Shown in pieces: positions 8,800-17,467 of a stretch of 64,000 bases of DNA. The notes beneath the pieces were generated by a model. That model saw only the letters and a list, made by a program, of their open reading frames with translations. It was not told the DNA's origin and ran no database searches. Each line of letters starts with the position of its first letter. The first letter of the stretch is position 1. The position numbers and the translations under genes are program-made. Origin of the DNA: UBA11524 sp045591175 (GTDB taxonomy: Bacteria > Bacillota > Clostridia > Christensenellales > Aristaeellaceae); assembly GCA_045591175.1 (NCBI GenBank), contig JAZNSI010000010.1, forward strand, positions 59,545-123,544, written 5' to 3'.

Positions 8800-9431
8800 T
8801 GAAGAAACCCGTCATCTTTTTCGACTGGGACGGCACCCTCTGCGACAGCATGCAGCTGTGCATCGAGGAGAACCGCAATACCCTGCGCATCCTTGGCCTG
8901 CCGGATCAGCCGGACGAAGTCCTGCGCCGCTGCAACGGCCCCACCTTCGAGGAGGCCGCGCCCATCATCGGCATCCCGGCGGACCGCATGGACGAATACT
9001 GCCGCGTGCGCCTGTCCTGCGCCCTCGACCTGGTGGAAAAGGTCAACCGGCTCTTCCCCGGCGCAAGGGAGCTGCTCACGGCCCTCAAGCCCCATGCGGA
9101 GCTGTGCATCGTATCCAACGGCACCGAAGCCTACCTCAAGAAGTGCCTGAAACACTTCGGCCTGGAGGACGTCTTCCGCCTGGTCGTCTGGTGCCACCCG
9201 GAGCGCACCAAGACACAAAACCTGGCCCTGGCCATCGCGGAGCTCCAGCCGGAGCGCGCCGTCATGGTGGGCGACCGCACCGGAGACATCCGCGCAGGCA
9301 AGGCCAATGGGCTGCCCACCATTGCTGCGGCCTTTGGCTACGGCAATGCCGAAGAATGGGCGGAGGCTGATCTGCGCGCCGACGCCATGGCTGAGCTGCA
9401 GGAACAGCTGCTGCAATTCGCCGGGATTTGA
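8796..9431 (+). CDS. HAD-superfamily hydrolase (phosphoglycolate phosphatase-like)
   Basis: A 211-residue HAD phosphatase. Motif I is FFDWDGTLCDS, with nucleophile and acid/base aspartates. Motif II is the IVSNGT segment, motif III a lysine near KTQN, and motif IV VMVGDRTGDIRAGKANG. A helical cap is inserted between motifs I and II, as in subclass I phosphatases such as Gph. Two ATGs are possible (8796 or 8799), both overlapping the gtrA stop. The natural substrate cannot be read from sequence. Confidence 0.9.
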   Translation: MMKKPVIFFDWDGTLCDSMQLCIEENRNTLRILGLPDQPDEVLRRCNGPTFEEAAPIIGIPADRMDEYCRVRLSCALDLVEKVNRLFPGARELLTALKPHAELCIVSNGTEAYLKKCLKHFGLEDVFRLVVWCHPERTKTQNLALAIAELQPERAVMVGDRTGDIRAGKANGLPTIAAAFGYGNAEEWAEADLRADAMAELQEQLLQFAGI

Positions 9432-9471
9432 CGTTCCCCGCTGACCCAACAAACAACAGGAGGCATCCGCC

Positions 9472-10374
9472 ATGTTTATCGCAGATACCCATTCCGACTC
9501 CCTGTTCAACCTGTCCCGCGGGATGAAGCTCAGCGAGATCGACATCACCCCTGACCGCCTGCGCAAGGGCGGCGTGACCCTGCAGACCTTTGCCCTGTGG
9601 AGCGGCCCCAAGGGCCCCGGCGGCGATTACAACGCCCTGGCCGAAAAGGAATATGCCGCCCGCCAGCAATTCATCGACGCAGGCATCCCCCAGGTGGATG
9701 ATCCCTCCGAGGCTGCGGAGGGTAAGCCCCACTTCATGCTGAGCATCGAAGGCTGCGAGGTCTTCCAGGACGGCCTGGAGAAGGTGGCCTTCTGGCGGGA
9801 GCGGGGCATCCGCATGGGCGCACCGGTGTGGAACAACGAAAACGCTCTGGGTACTCCCGCCAAGAAGAATCCCACCGACGGCCTGACCGACTACGGCGTG
9901 AAGGTCATCAATGAAATGCAGCGCCTGGGCATCGCCGTGGACGTCAGCCACCTGAACGAGCAGGGCTTCTACGACCTGTTCCGCAAGGGCAGCCGTCCGC
10001 CGATGGCCAGCCACTCCTGCTGCCGCGCCCTGTGCGATCATTTCCGCAACCTCACCGATGACCAGATCCGCATGATGATCCAGTACGGCGGCTTCATCGG
10101 CGTGAACTTCTACCCCGCCTTCCTCTCCGAAGACAAGCAGGCCAACGTGGAGACGCTGGCCCAGCACATCGACCACATCTGCCAGCTGGGCGGCGCGGAG
10201 ATCGTGGGCTTCGGCTCGGATTTTGACGGCATCGAGCTCTACCCCGACGGTCTGCGCCACCCCGGCCAGATGGGCAACCTCATCGAGGCCCTGCGCGACT
10301 TCGGCTACAGCGACGACGCCATTGAGAAGATCGCCGGGCAGAACCTCATCGAGTATTTCGCCCGCATCAAATAA
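9472..10374 (+). CDS. Membrane dipeptidase (peptidase family M19)
   Basis: The 300-residue zinc dipeptidase resembles renal dipeptidase and bacterial homologues that cleave dipeptides including D-amino-acid-containing ones. The metal-binding start is visible (FIADTHSDSL), with the bridging glutamate in LSIEGCE. Further ligand regions are DVSHLNEQGFYDLF and MASHSCCRALCDH, and a late GFGSDFDGIE motif completes the site. It has no signal peptide, so it probably acts in the cytosol. The ATG has an AGGAGG site at good spacing, 40 bases after the HAD stop, and an intrinsic terminator follows. Confidence 0.93.
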   Translation: MFIADTHSDSLFNLSRGMKLSEIDITPDRLRKGGVTLQTFALWSGPKGPGGDYNALAEKEYAARQQFIDAGIPQVDDPSEAAEGKPHFMLSIEGCEVFQDGLEKVAFWRERGIRMGAPVWNNENALGTPAKKNPTDGLTDYGVKVINEMQRLGIAVDVSHLNEQGFYDLFRKGSRPPMASHSCCRALCDHFRNLTDDQIRMMIQYGGFIGVNFYPAFLSEDKQANVETLAQHIDHICQLGGAEIVGFGSDFDGIELYPDGLRHPGQMGNLIEALRDFGYSDDAIEKIAGQNLIEYFARIK

Positions 10375-10389
10375 CCGATACCGCCGGAC

Positions 10390-10419
10390 ATCCCGGGGCA
10401 TAATAGCCCTGGGATTTTT
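10390..10419 (+). terminator. Intrinsic terminator after the dipeptidase gene
   Basis: ATCCCGGGG pairs with CCCTGGGAT (one G-T wobble) around an 8-base loop and is followed by TTTTT. It probably ends the dnaE-gtrA-HAD-dipeptidase transcript. Confidence 0.85.
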
Positions 10420-10439
10420 CTTTCCGGAGGTACACCTGC

Positions 10440-11114
10440 ATGCTCATCGCTGACCATCTCACCCGCACCTACGCCATGGACAGCCAGACCGTCACCGCGC
10501 TGGCAGACGTTTCCTTTCACATTGCCCCGGGGGAATACGCCGCCATCGTCGGGCCCAGCGGTTCGGGGAAATCAACGCTGATGCACATCCTGGGCTGCCT
10601 GGACAGCCCCACCGGCGGCAGTTACCTGCTGGACGGCCAGGACGTGTCCCGGCTTCCGGAAAAGGAGCTGGCCCGGGTGCGCGGAGAGAAGATCGGCTTC
10701 GTGTTCCAGGGGTTCCAGCTCATTCCCCGGCTGACAGCCATCGAAAACGTTGCGCTGCCCCTTGTGCTGTGCGGCATGAAGGAGCCCGAGCGTTCCCGGC
10801 GGGCCACAGCGCTGCTGGAGGAGGTCGGCCTGGGCAGCCGGCGGCATCACCGGCCCAGCCAGCTCTCCGGCGGACAGCAGCAGCGGGTCGCCATCGCCCG
10901 GGCGCTGGCCCGCAGCCCCGCCGTCCTTCTGGCGGACGAGCCCACCGGCTCCTTGGATCCCCAGTCCACAAGGGACGTCCTCGCCCTGCTGGACGACCTC
11001 CACCGCACAGGCCGCACGGTGCTCCTCATCACCCACGATATGAGCGTCGCCCGGCGCGCCAAACGGCAATTATGTATCGAAAATGGCACACTGACCCGTG
11101 ATCAGCATACATAA
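10440..11114 (+). CDS. ABC transporter ATP-binding protein, MacB/LolD-like, no adjacent permease
   Basis: A 224-residue ABC ATPase with Walker A (GPSGSGKSTLMH), a Q-loop (FVFQGFQLIPRLTA), signature LSGGQQQRVAIARAL, Walker B (VLLADEPTGSLD) and an H-loop (LITHD). The EPTGSLD version of Walker B and the short length are typical of the MacB/LolD/FtsE group, which works with separate FtsX-like permeases. No permease is found before or after it in this window, so it is an orphan here. It starts 20 bases after a terminator with its own GGAGGT site. A promoter for the next gene follows, so it is not obviously in the two-component operon. Confidence 0.93.
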   Translation: MLIADHLTRTYAMDSQTVTALADVSFHIAPGEYAAIVGPSGSGKSTLMHILGCLDSPTGGSYLLDGQDVSRLPEKELARVRGEKIGFVFQGFQLIPRLTAIENVALPLVLCGMKEPERSRRATALLEEVGLGSRRHHRPSQLSGGQQQRVAIARALARSPAVLLADEPTGSLDPQSTRDVLALLDDLHRTGRTVLLITHDMSVARRAKRQLCIENGTLTRDQHT

Positions 11115-11161
11115 AACGATAAAAACTGCACATATATGTAACAATTTTATTGCATCTGCGC

Positions 11162-11190
11162 TTGATTTTTTTCACAAATCATCGTACAAT
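11162..11190 (+). promoter_or_regulatory. Sigma-A promoter for the two-component/GerMN/HtrA operon
   Basis: TTGATT, a 17-base spacer and TACAAT, about 64 bases upstream of the response regulator start. Confidence 0.75.
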
Positions 11191-11253
11191 AGAAGTAACT
11201 CCGTTTCAAACTGTCTTTTCCGGGCGGAACGGGTCGATATATGAGGTGATTTT

Positions 11254-11946
11254 GTGGGCAAGCGCATTCTGCTGGTAGACGATGAACCCTTGATTCTCAA
11301 GGGCCTGAAATATACCCTGGAACAGGAAGGCTATGAAACCGATCTGGCCATGGACGGCGAGGAAGCGATGACGAAGTTCCTCTCCCAGGACTACGATCTG
11401 GTGCTGCTGGACGTGATGCTGCCCAAGCTGGATGGCCTGAGCGTATGCCAGCGCATCCGTGAGCAGTCCAATGTGCCGATCATCATGCTCACCGCCAAGG
11501 GTGAGGATATGGACAAGATCCTGGGCCTGGAGTACGGCGCGGATGACTATATGACCAAGCCCTTCAACATCCTGGAGGTGCGGGCCCGCATCCGCACGGT
11601 GCTGCGCCGCGCAGGCACCGTCACGCCCCTGGAGGAGCGCAAGATCCTCCGCGTGCGCGACCTGGAGGTCAATCTGCTCAAGCGCACCGTTCGCCTGGGC
11701 GGCGAGGACGTGAAGCTCACCGCCAAGGAGTTTGACCTGCTGCACCTGTTCGTCACCAACCGCGGCCGCCCCTTCTCCCGCCAGGAGATGCTGGAGCACG
11801 TCTGGAAGTACGACTATACCGGCGACGCCCGCACCGTGGACGTGCACATCCGCCGTCTGCGTGAGAAGATCGAGCGCAACACCAACCAGCCTGAGTTTAT
11901 TTTGACAAAGTGGAAGGTGGGTTACTATTTCACCGATCAGGATTAA
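11254..11946 (+). CDS. OmpR-family response regulator (PhoP/WalR-like)
   Basis: A 230-residue transcription factor. The receiver domain has the acidic pair at Asp9/Asp10, the phospho-acceptor Asp53 (LVLLDVMLP), a Thr80 and Lys102. A winged-helix DNA-binding domain follows (TAKEFDLLHLFVTN and RTVDVHIRRLREKIE). It starts with GTG at 11254, preceded by TGAGGTG. Its last codons overlap the open frame of the histidine kinase. Gene order with a kinase, membrane-anchored exported proteins and HtrA resembles the WalRK cell-wall regulon locus, but orthology is inference. Confidence 0.95.
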   Translation: MGKRILLVDDEPLILKGLKYTLEQEGYETDLAMDGEEAMTKFLSQDYDLVLLDVMLPKLDGLSVCQRIREQSNVPIIMLTAKGEDMDKILGLEYGADDYMTKPFNILEVRARIRTVLRRAGTVTPLEERKILRVRDLEVNLLKRTVRLGGEDVKLTAKEFDLLHLFVTNRGRPFSRQEMLEHVWKYDYTGDARTVDVHIRRLREKIERNTNQPEFILTKWKVGYYFTDQD

Positions 11947-13369
11947 GCGGCCGCTCCTGAAGAGCATCCGCTGGCAGATACTGCTGACGTTCCTCATTAT
12001 TCTGGGAGCGTCCTTTGCGGCGATGGCAGCCCTGCTGACAGAGCTGGTATCCTCCAACCTGTATGCGCAGCGCACCCGTCAGGCCAGCCTCTCGGCAGAG
12101 AAGCTGGCTGCGTCGGTTGCGCCTTTTTTTGCTGCGGCAGACCTGGATCCGCTGGAGGATGCGCTGCAATCCGCCGCCCGGGACATGGAGGGCCGCATCC
12201 TCCTCATCGACGGGGAGGGCAAGGTCCAATACGACACCCTGTCCCTGCTGGAGGGCACCCGGACTGCTGTGCCTGAGGCCGTCACCGTGCTGGCAGGCAG
12301 CGACACCAACGCTTACGGCATCCATCCCCTGGGCGCGGAGGAGCTGGATTACGCCGCCCTTTGCGCCGCCGCGATGCTGCAGGACGGCGAAATCATCGGC
12401 GCAGTGCTGATCTCCACCCCGGTGACGGAGCTGCGCGAGGCCATCCAGGGCGTAGAAAAGCAGCTGATGACGGTCTTCGTGGGCGTAGCAGCGGCGGCGC
12501 TGATCGCCGCACTGATCTTCGCCGTGACGCTGACGGCCCCCATCAAGGCATTGACCTCCACCATCCGCCGCATGGGCAAGGGCGATCTGTCCGCCCGCGT
12601 TAACGTGCAGGCGTCCGGCGAATTGCAGGCCCTGGCGGACAGCTACAACGCCATGGCGGAGAAGATCGAGAACTTCGACCACAGCCGAAGCCAGTTCGTC
12701 CAGAATGCCTCCCATGAGCTGAAAACGCCCCTGTCCACCATGAAGATCATGCTGGAAAACCTCATCTACCAGCCGGACATGCCTGCGGAGCTCCGCGCGG
12801 AGTTCATGCAGGATATGGATCACGAGATCGACCGGCTGTCCGGCATCATCACCGATCTGCTGACCCTCACCCAGATGGACGCGCAGACCACTGCCCTCAA
12901 GCTGACGGCGGTGGATCTGACGGCCCTGTGCAAGGAAACCATCCACGCCCTGGCTCCTGCCGCCGAGAGGGCCGGCCTCACCCTGGACGCTACCCTTGCG
13001 CCCCGCATTTCCCTGCAGGCGGACGCCTCCAAGCTGGGGCAGGTGGTTTACAACCTCATCGACAACGCCATCAAGTACACCCCCGAGGGCGGCACGGTCA
13101 CCGTGCACCTGACCGGGGACAGCCGCAAGGCGGTGCTCACCGTGCGCGACACGGGCATCGGCATCCCGGAGAAGGACGTGGCCCACATTTTCGATCGCTT
13201 CTACCGGGTGGACAAGGCCCGCTCCCGTGCCACCGGCGGCACCGGCCTGGGCCTTTCCATCGTGCGGCAGATGGTGCAGCTCCATGGCGGCGAGATCACC
13301 GTGGAATCCGCTGCCGAGAAGGGCTCGACCTTCACCGTGACATTGCCCGTGAGAAAGGGGGACGCCTGA
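11927..13369 (+). CDS. Sensor histidine kinase; start codon non-canonical or lost
   Basis: This membrane kinase has a first helix encoded from about 11975 (WQILLTFLIILGASF), an extracellular sensor of about 135 residues, a second helix, a HAMP linker (LTAPIKALTSTIRRM), a HisKA domain with phospho-acceptor His in SHELKTP (codon at 12713), and an HATPase domain (NLIDNAIKYTPEGG, RDTGIGIP, GGTGLGLSI). The first ATG in frame is at 12023, which would cut off most of helix 1. The frame is open back to 11906, with no ATG, GTG or TTG. I place the start tentatively at an ATT at 11927, six bases after AAGGTGG; CTG at 11957 is another option. The stop overlaps the next gene (ATGA). Confidence 0.9.
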   Translation: MSPIRIKRPLLKSIRWQILLTFLIILGASFAAMAALLTELVSSNLYAQRTRQASLSAEKLAASVAPFFAAADLDPLEDALQSAARDMEGRILLIDGEGKVQYDTLSLLEGTRTAVPEAVTVLAGSDTNAYGIHPLGAEELDYAALCAAAMLQDGEIIGAVLISTPVTELREAIQGVEKQLMTVFVGVAAAALIAALIFAVTLTAPIKALTSTIRRMGKGDLSARVNVQASGELQALADSYNAMAEKIENFDHSRSQFVQNASHELKTPLSTMKIMLENLIYQPDMPAELRAEFMQDMDHEIDRLSGIITDLLTLTQMDAQTTALKLTAVDLTALCKETIHALAPAAERAGLTLDATLAPRISLQADASKLGQVVYNLIDNAIKYTPEGGTVTVHLTGDSRKAVLTVRDTGIGIPEKDVAHIFDRFYRVDKARSRATGGTGLGLSIVRQMVQLHGGEITVESAAEKGSTFTVTLPVRKGDA

Positions 13370-14337
13370 TGAAGAAGCTGCTTCCCCTACTGCTGGCCTG
13401 CCTGCTGCTGACCGGCTGCACCCGCGAGCCCATTTTCCCCACCGAGACAGAATCCGCTGCGCCGGTGCCCGCACCCGTGACCGCGGATATTCCCCGATAC
13501 GCTGATCAGGCCACGCTGTGGTTCCGCTGCGGGACCGAACCCTTCCTGGCTGCCGAGAGCCGCGCCGTGTCCCACTCCCGCACCGAGAGCCATGCTTTGG
13601 CGCTGCTGCGGGCGCTGGTGGCCGGCCCCGGCGCCGCCTCCACCGAGCTCACCGGCCTTTTCCCCCAGGGCACGCAGGTCATCTCCTGCACCCAGGCGGG
13701 TCGGGTGATGTTCGTCACCCTGTCCAAGCACATCATGAACGGCTATGCGGACGAGCCCGTCGATTGGCGGCTGCAATCCGCCTGGGCCGTGGAAGTCCCC
13801 CTGCGGCGGCAGCTGGCCATGCAGTCCATCGCCGCCACGCTGACGGAAAACTGCGACGTGGACTCCGTCGTCATCATGGTGGAGCAGAAGAACACCTCCA
13901 CCGACAGTCTGCGTCTGCGCCAAAGCTACTTCACCCTGGACGGCGATACCACCCTCGCTGCGCCCCTCATGCGGGATGAAAGCCTGCTGCTCACCCCCGC
14001 CCGCACGGCAGAGGTCATCCTGCAAGCCTGGCAGGAGAAAGATTACACCCGCCTGTACCGCTTCATTGCCCGCACCGATCCCGCTACCGGCACTGCCCGC
14101 CCGGAGGAGGCGGATTTCCTCCGGCAGATCCGCAGCCTGCCCGTTCTCCTCAGCTTCACAGCCAGGGGCGGCAGCATCTCAGCGGATGGCCAGCAGGCTG
14201 TGTTCACCGTCTCCGGAGCCTATCTGGACGGCCGCGAATCCCGTCCCTTCACCGGCATGACGCTGCGGCTGATCCGTGAAAAGGGCGTGTGGCGCATTGC
14301 CCTGCCTGAACTGACGGAAAGGGGGATGCTGGAATGA
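13369..14337 (+). CDS. GerMN-domain lipoprotein
   Basis: A 322-residue exported lipoprotein with a lipobox (LLLTGC, lipidated Cys near residue 15). A GerMN domain covers roughly residues 40-170, seen in the ALALLRALVAGPG and QSIAATLTENCDVDSVVIMV segments. A C-terminal region of about 110 residues (VILQAWQEKDYTRLYRFIA) may be a separate NTF2-like domain. GerMN domains occur in the spore germination protein GerM and in Gram-positive envelope proteins. The ATG overlaps the kinase stop and its own stop overlaps the next start, so all three are coupled. It may act as an extracellular partner of the kinase, which is inference from position. Confidence 0.85.
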   Translation: MKKLLPLLLACLLLTGCTREPIFPTETESAAPVPAPVTADIPRYADQATLWFRCGTEPFLAAESRAVSHSRTESHALALLRALVAGPGAASTELTGLFPQGTQVISCTQAGRVMFVTLSKHIMNGYADEPVDWRLQSAWAVEVPLRRQLAMQSIAATLTENCDVDSVVIMVEQKNTSTDSLRLRQSYFTLDGDTTLAAPLMRDESLLLTPARTAEVILQAWQEKDYTRLYRFIARTDPATGTARPEEADFLRQIRSLPVLLSFTARGGSISADGQQAVFTVSGAYLDGRESRPFTGMTLRLIREKGVWRIALPELTERGMLE

Positions 14338-15830
14338 CGAAACGTCTCCGTGCCCTTGTCAGCCTGATGCTGTGCGTTGCCCTCCTGACGGGCTGCACCG
14401 CCAGCACCACCGTCATCCCGTCGGCGACGCTGCCCCCCGCATCCCCCGGCCCTCAGGCGCCCATCGGCGACGCCGGACTGCAGCAGGAAACCATCGTTGC
14501 CCTGCACCTGCCCTCCCTGGACGGGCAGACCCTGCTGACCACTTACGAAACTCTGACTCTCCCCCGGGATCAGCACCCGGCCCAGGCCATCCTGGAGGAG
14601 CTGTTTTCCCATCCTGGGAACATCCGCGTCCAGCCCCTGTCGGCGGATGACGCGCTACACCTTGCCGGGCAGAATCCGGTGGAGATCGCCGGCAATGTCT
14701 GCACGGTGAACCTCTCCCCCACCGCGCTGCGGCTCTCCTATCAGGAGCTGTACACCGCCGCGCTGGCCATTTCCGCCACGCTGTGCGAGCTGGAGGACGT
14801 CAGCTATGTCTGCATCCTTGCTGCCGGAACGCCCATCGCCATGGATGTGGGCGGCCACCTGCCCCTGGGCGCGCTGAACGGCCCCGAGGGCCAGACGCTG
14901 CCCGTAGCCTGGGAGCAGTTCGCTGCCAGGCGCACCCAGCCCGGCGAGCTGCCCGCCCATACCCCGCTGACTGCGGCAGCAGCCCTCTACTTCCCCCTTG
15001 AGAACGGCGGCGGCATTGCCGCTGAGCCCCGGCGCATCGCCTTCCCCGGCCAGCATCCCCAGCAGCAGGTGATCGCCCTGCTGGCGGCGCTCTCCGCCGG
15101 TGCGGATACCCTTGAGGGCGCAGCCAATATGCCCGACCTGAACGCCATGCTGCTCTTTGCGCCGGAAATCACCGACCTGGAAAGCGGCGGACGGCGTGCC
15201 ACGCTGCACTTCACCGCGGACGTGGAGGCCCGCATTGCCGCTGCCGGCTGCGATCCGGTGGCTGTGTTTGCCTGCATCACCACCACGCTGACCACCTTCG
15301 TGCCCTCGCTGCAGCAAGTGTGCGTCCTCGTGGGCGACGGCGCGCTGACCAGCCTGTACAGCCCCGTGCTGGGCTCCTGCCTCTTCCCCGGCGGGCTGAT
15401 GAACCGCGGCACCTTCGCCCACACGCTGATGGGCCAGGCCACGGTGTACGTCCCGGAGGGCAGCAGCCTTTCCCCTGTCACCATCGGCCTTCCCTACCGC
15501 AGCGCCGTCAGCCCCCGCGCGGTGCTGCTGGCCATGGCTCAGCCCGGCCTTGCCGTCCTCCCCGAGGGCCTGACCGACGCGGATATCCTCGGCCTCTCCC
15601 TGCATAGCAGCACACTGCTGGTGCACTTTTCCGCAAAGTACGCAGAGGTCATCCGCGCGTCCGAAATGGATCAGCGGATGATGGCATACGCCATGGTCAC
15701 CACCCTTTGCGAAATGCTGGAGGTGCGCCGAGTGCGCTTCTACTTTGGCGGCGAAGGCCTGGACAGCCTGGGCGGCGACACCGTCTGGAGCGGCGAATTC
15801 CTTTATAATCCCGCCCTGATCACCCATTGA
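14334..15830 (+). CDS. Lipoprotein with GerMN-like repeats
   Basis: A 498-residue exported lipoprotein with a lipobox (ALLTGC) and a proline-rich stretch after it. At least two GerMN-like units are visible: one early (AQAILEELFSHPG, then ALAISATLCELEDVSYVCIL) and one late (AVLLAMAQPG, then MMAYAMVTTLCEMLEVRRVRFYF). The shared pattern is a PAQAILxxL-type helix followed by an Ax-TLCE helix and a VxxVxF strand. It probably arose by duplication related to the preceding gene. Function is unknown; location in the operon suggests an envelope role with the two-component system. Confidence 0.8.
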   Translation: MTKRLRALVSLMLCVALLTGCTASTTVIPSATLPPASPGPQAPIGDAGLQQETIVALHLPSLDGQTLLTTYETLTLPRDQHPAQAILEELFSHPGNIRVQPLSADDALHLAGQNPVEIAGNVCTVNLSPTALRLSYQELYTAALAISATLCELEDVSYVCILAAGTPIAMDVGGHLPLGALNGPEGQTLPVAWEQFAARRTQPGELPAHTPLTAAAALYFPLENGGGIAAEPRRIAFPGQHPQQQVIALLAALSAGADTLEGAANMPDLNAMLLFAPEITDLESGGRRATLHFTADVEARIAAAGCDPVAVFACITTTLTTFVPSLQQVCVLVGDGALTSLYSPVLGSCLFPGGLMNRGTFAHTLMGQATVYVPEGSSLSPVTIGLPYRSAVSPRAVLLAMAQPGLAVLPEGLTDADILGLSLHSSTLLVHFSAKYAEVIRASEMDQRMMAYAMVTTLCEMLEVRRVRFYFGGEGLDSLGGDTVWSGEFLYNPALITH

Positions 15831-15844
15831 CCTGGAGGTATCCC

Positions 15845-17341
15845 ATGAAGCTTCGACCCTGCCAGCTTGCCCGCTGGTGTGACGCGGCGCTGGGCCGCAG
15901 AAAATGGCTATACCTGGCCCTCTGCGTGCTGGCGCTGCTGCTTTCCCTGCTGCTGGGGCTGACGTGGCTGATCCTGCCTGCGCTGCTGCTGATGGCTGCC
16001 GTGCTGGCGCTGTATCTGCTGCATCGGCACCACGCCTTCGGGACAGCCTATCAGCGTCCGCCCCGCCCGGAGGACGCCCTTTGCGAGACCGTACTGATCG
16101 ACGCATCCCTCATCGGCCAGGGCACGCGGCTGCGCGCTGCCGCCCAGCCCGTGGACGTGGCAGAGGCGCTCACCATGCGCCTGGGCTCCGGCACGCTGCT
16201 GCTGGGTGCTGCCATGACCCTCACGGCGGACGCCCTGTCCCCCGCGGATCGCTCCGCTGTCCTCAGCGCTGTGCAGGCGCTGAACATCAAGCCGGATCGG
16301 ATGCGCAGCCATAATCCCGTCCTGGCGCGGAAGCAGGAGAACGGCCTGACCGTCGTTACCGTACAGGACGGCATGAGCGAACGCCGATATTTCCTGGGCG
16401 AACCCGCCGTGGTCGCCCGCCGCTGCCCCGCCATCTGGGAGGGCAGCACCCGTCCGCTCACCGACGATGACATTCTCCGCATCGAGGATACCGCCCGCTA
16501 CATCGCGCAGGGCAACTGCCGCGTGTTTGCCTGGGCCACCGCGCTGGCATATGAGGAGCCGGTGTTCCTGGGCATGGCGGGTCTGGGCGAGGAAATCGAT
16601 CTGTCCGCGGTGCAGGAGGTTTCCGCGCTTCGGGGCATGGGATTGACCGTCATGCTGGATGCAGGCGAGCAGTCCGACGCCGACCTGGAGAGCCTGCGCG
16701 CCCTCCTCTGCTTGCCCGATCACCACGCCCGTGCGGACATCCACCTCACCCCCCGCGCCATGAACCGGGACGTTCCCCTGGAGGTCACCTGCCTGCCCGG
16801 CGAATCTGTCCTGGAGCCCATCACCCTCCTGTGCCAGCGCTTCCGTACCATTGAGGACACGCTGCGCCGCTTTGCGTTGCTGCTGGGCTTTGCGCTGCTG
16901 GCCGCCCTGCTTTCGGGCAGCACCCTTGCGGCGGTATTCACCGCGGGACTGCTGCTGGCAGGCGCCATTGCCATCGGCGTGGATCTCTCCGCACCCCGGC
17001 CCCGCTGGATCATCGTGGGCGCGGCGCTGGTGCTGGCGCTGCTGACCCGGTTGTTCCTTTCCGCGCAGCCCGATGCACTGACCTTTATGGCCAGCGGACT
17101 GGTGAGCGTCGCTGCCGCCTTTGCCGCATTGATGCGGCTGTGCGGACAGGGCTTCATCCTCAAGGGGAATGGCAGCCGTCCGGCACTGGGCATGCTGGCC
17201 GCGACCATTGCTGTAGGCGCTGCACTGCTGATCTTCGGACTCCTGCAGGGCATGGCGGCGCTGCTTCCGCTGGGCTTTGCAGCGCTCATCAGCGCGGCCA
17301 TCCTGCTGATGATGATCCTGGAAAACAAAATTCTGCGCTAA
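15845..17341 (+). CDS. Multi-pass membrane protein with degenerate P-type-ATPase-like cytoplasmic region
   Basis: This 498-residue protein has two N-terminal helices (about 20-60), a cytoplasmic region of about 280 residues, and six or so C-terminal helices from residue 342. The cytoplasmic part resembles the end of the N domain and start of the P domain of P-type ATPases: RRYFLGEPAVVARRC (181-195), then RPLTDDDILRIEDTARYIAQ and VFLGMAGLGEEIDLSAVQEV (240-259). The DKTGT phosphorylation motif and the GDGxND motif are absent, so it cannot be an active pump of that type. The similarity is my reading of motif order. The ATG at 15845 has a TGGAGGT site. It sits between the GerMN lipoproteins and htrA. 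Confidence 0.75.
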   Translation: MKLRPCQLARWCDAALGRRKWLYLALCVLALLLSLLLGLTWLILPALLLMAAVLALYLLHRHHAFGTAYQRPPRPEDALCETVLIDASLIGQGTRLRAAAQPVDVAEALTMRLGSGTLLLGAAMTLTADALSPADRSAVLSAVQALNIKPDRMRSHNPVLARKQENGLTVVTVQDGMSERRYFLGEPAVVARRCPAIWEGSTRPLTDDDILRIEDTARYIAQGNCRVFAWATALAYEEPVFLGMAGLGEEIDLSAVQEVSALRGMGLTVMLDAGEQSDADLESLRALLCLPDHHARADIHLTPRAMNRDVPLEVTCLPGESVLEPITLLCQRFRTIEDTLRRFALLLGFALLAALLSGSTLAAVFTAGLLLAGAIAIGVDLSAPRPRWIIVGAALVLALLTRLFLSAQPDALTFMASGLVSVAAAFAALMRLCGQGFILKGNGSRPALGMLAATIAVGAALLIFGLLQGMAALLPLGFAALISAAILLMMILENKILR

Positions 17342-17467
17342 AATTCACAAATTTCCCGCACTTGTTCATCATTCGTTCAAACGCAGGACAAATACACCTG
17401 TTATCATGGGTTTATCGACCGGGAACAGCCCGGCAGAATCCCCGCACTGCATACAGGAGGTTATCAC

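Noticed and set aside
15845..17341. A functional cation pump
   Set aside because: The phosphorylation motif DKTGT and GDGxND are absent.
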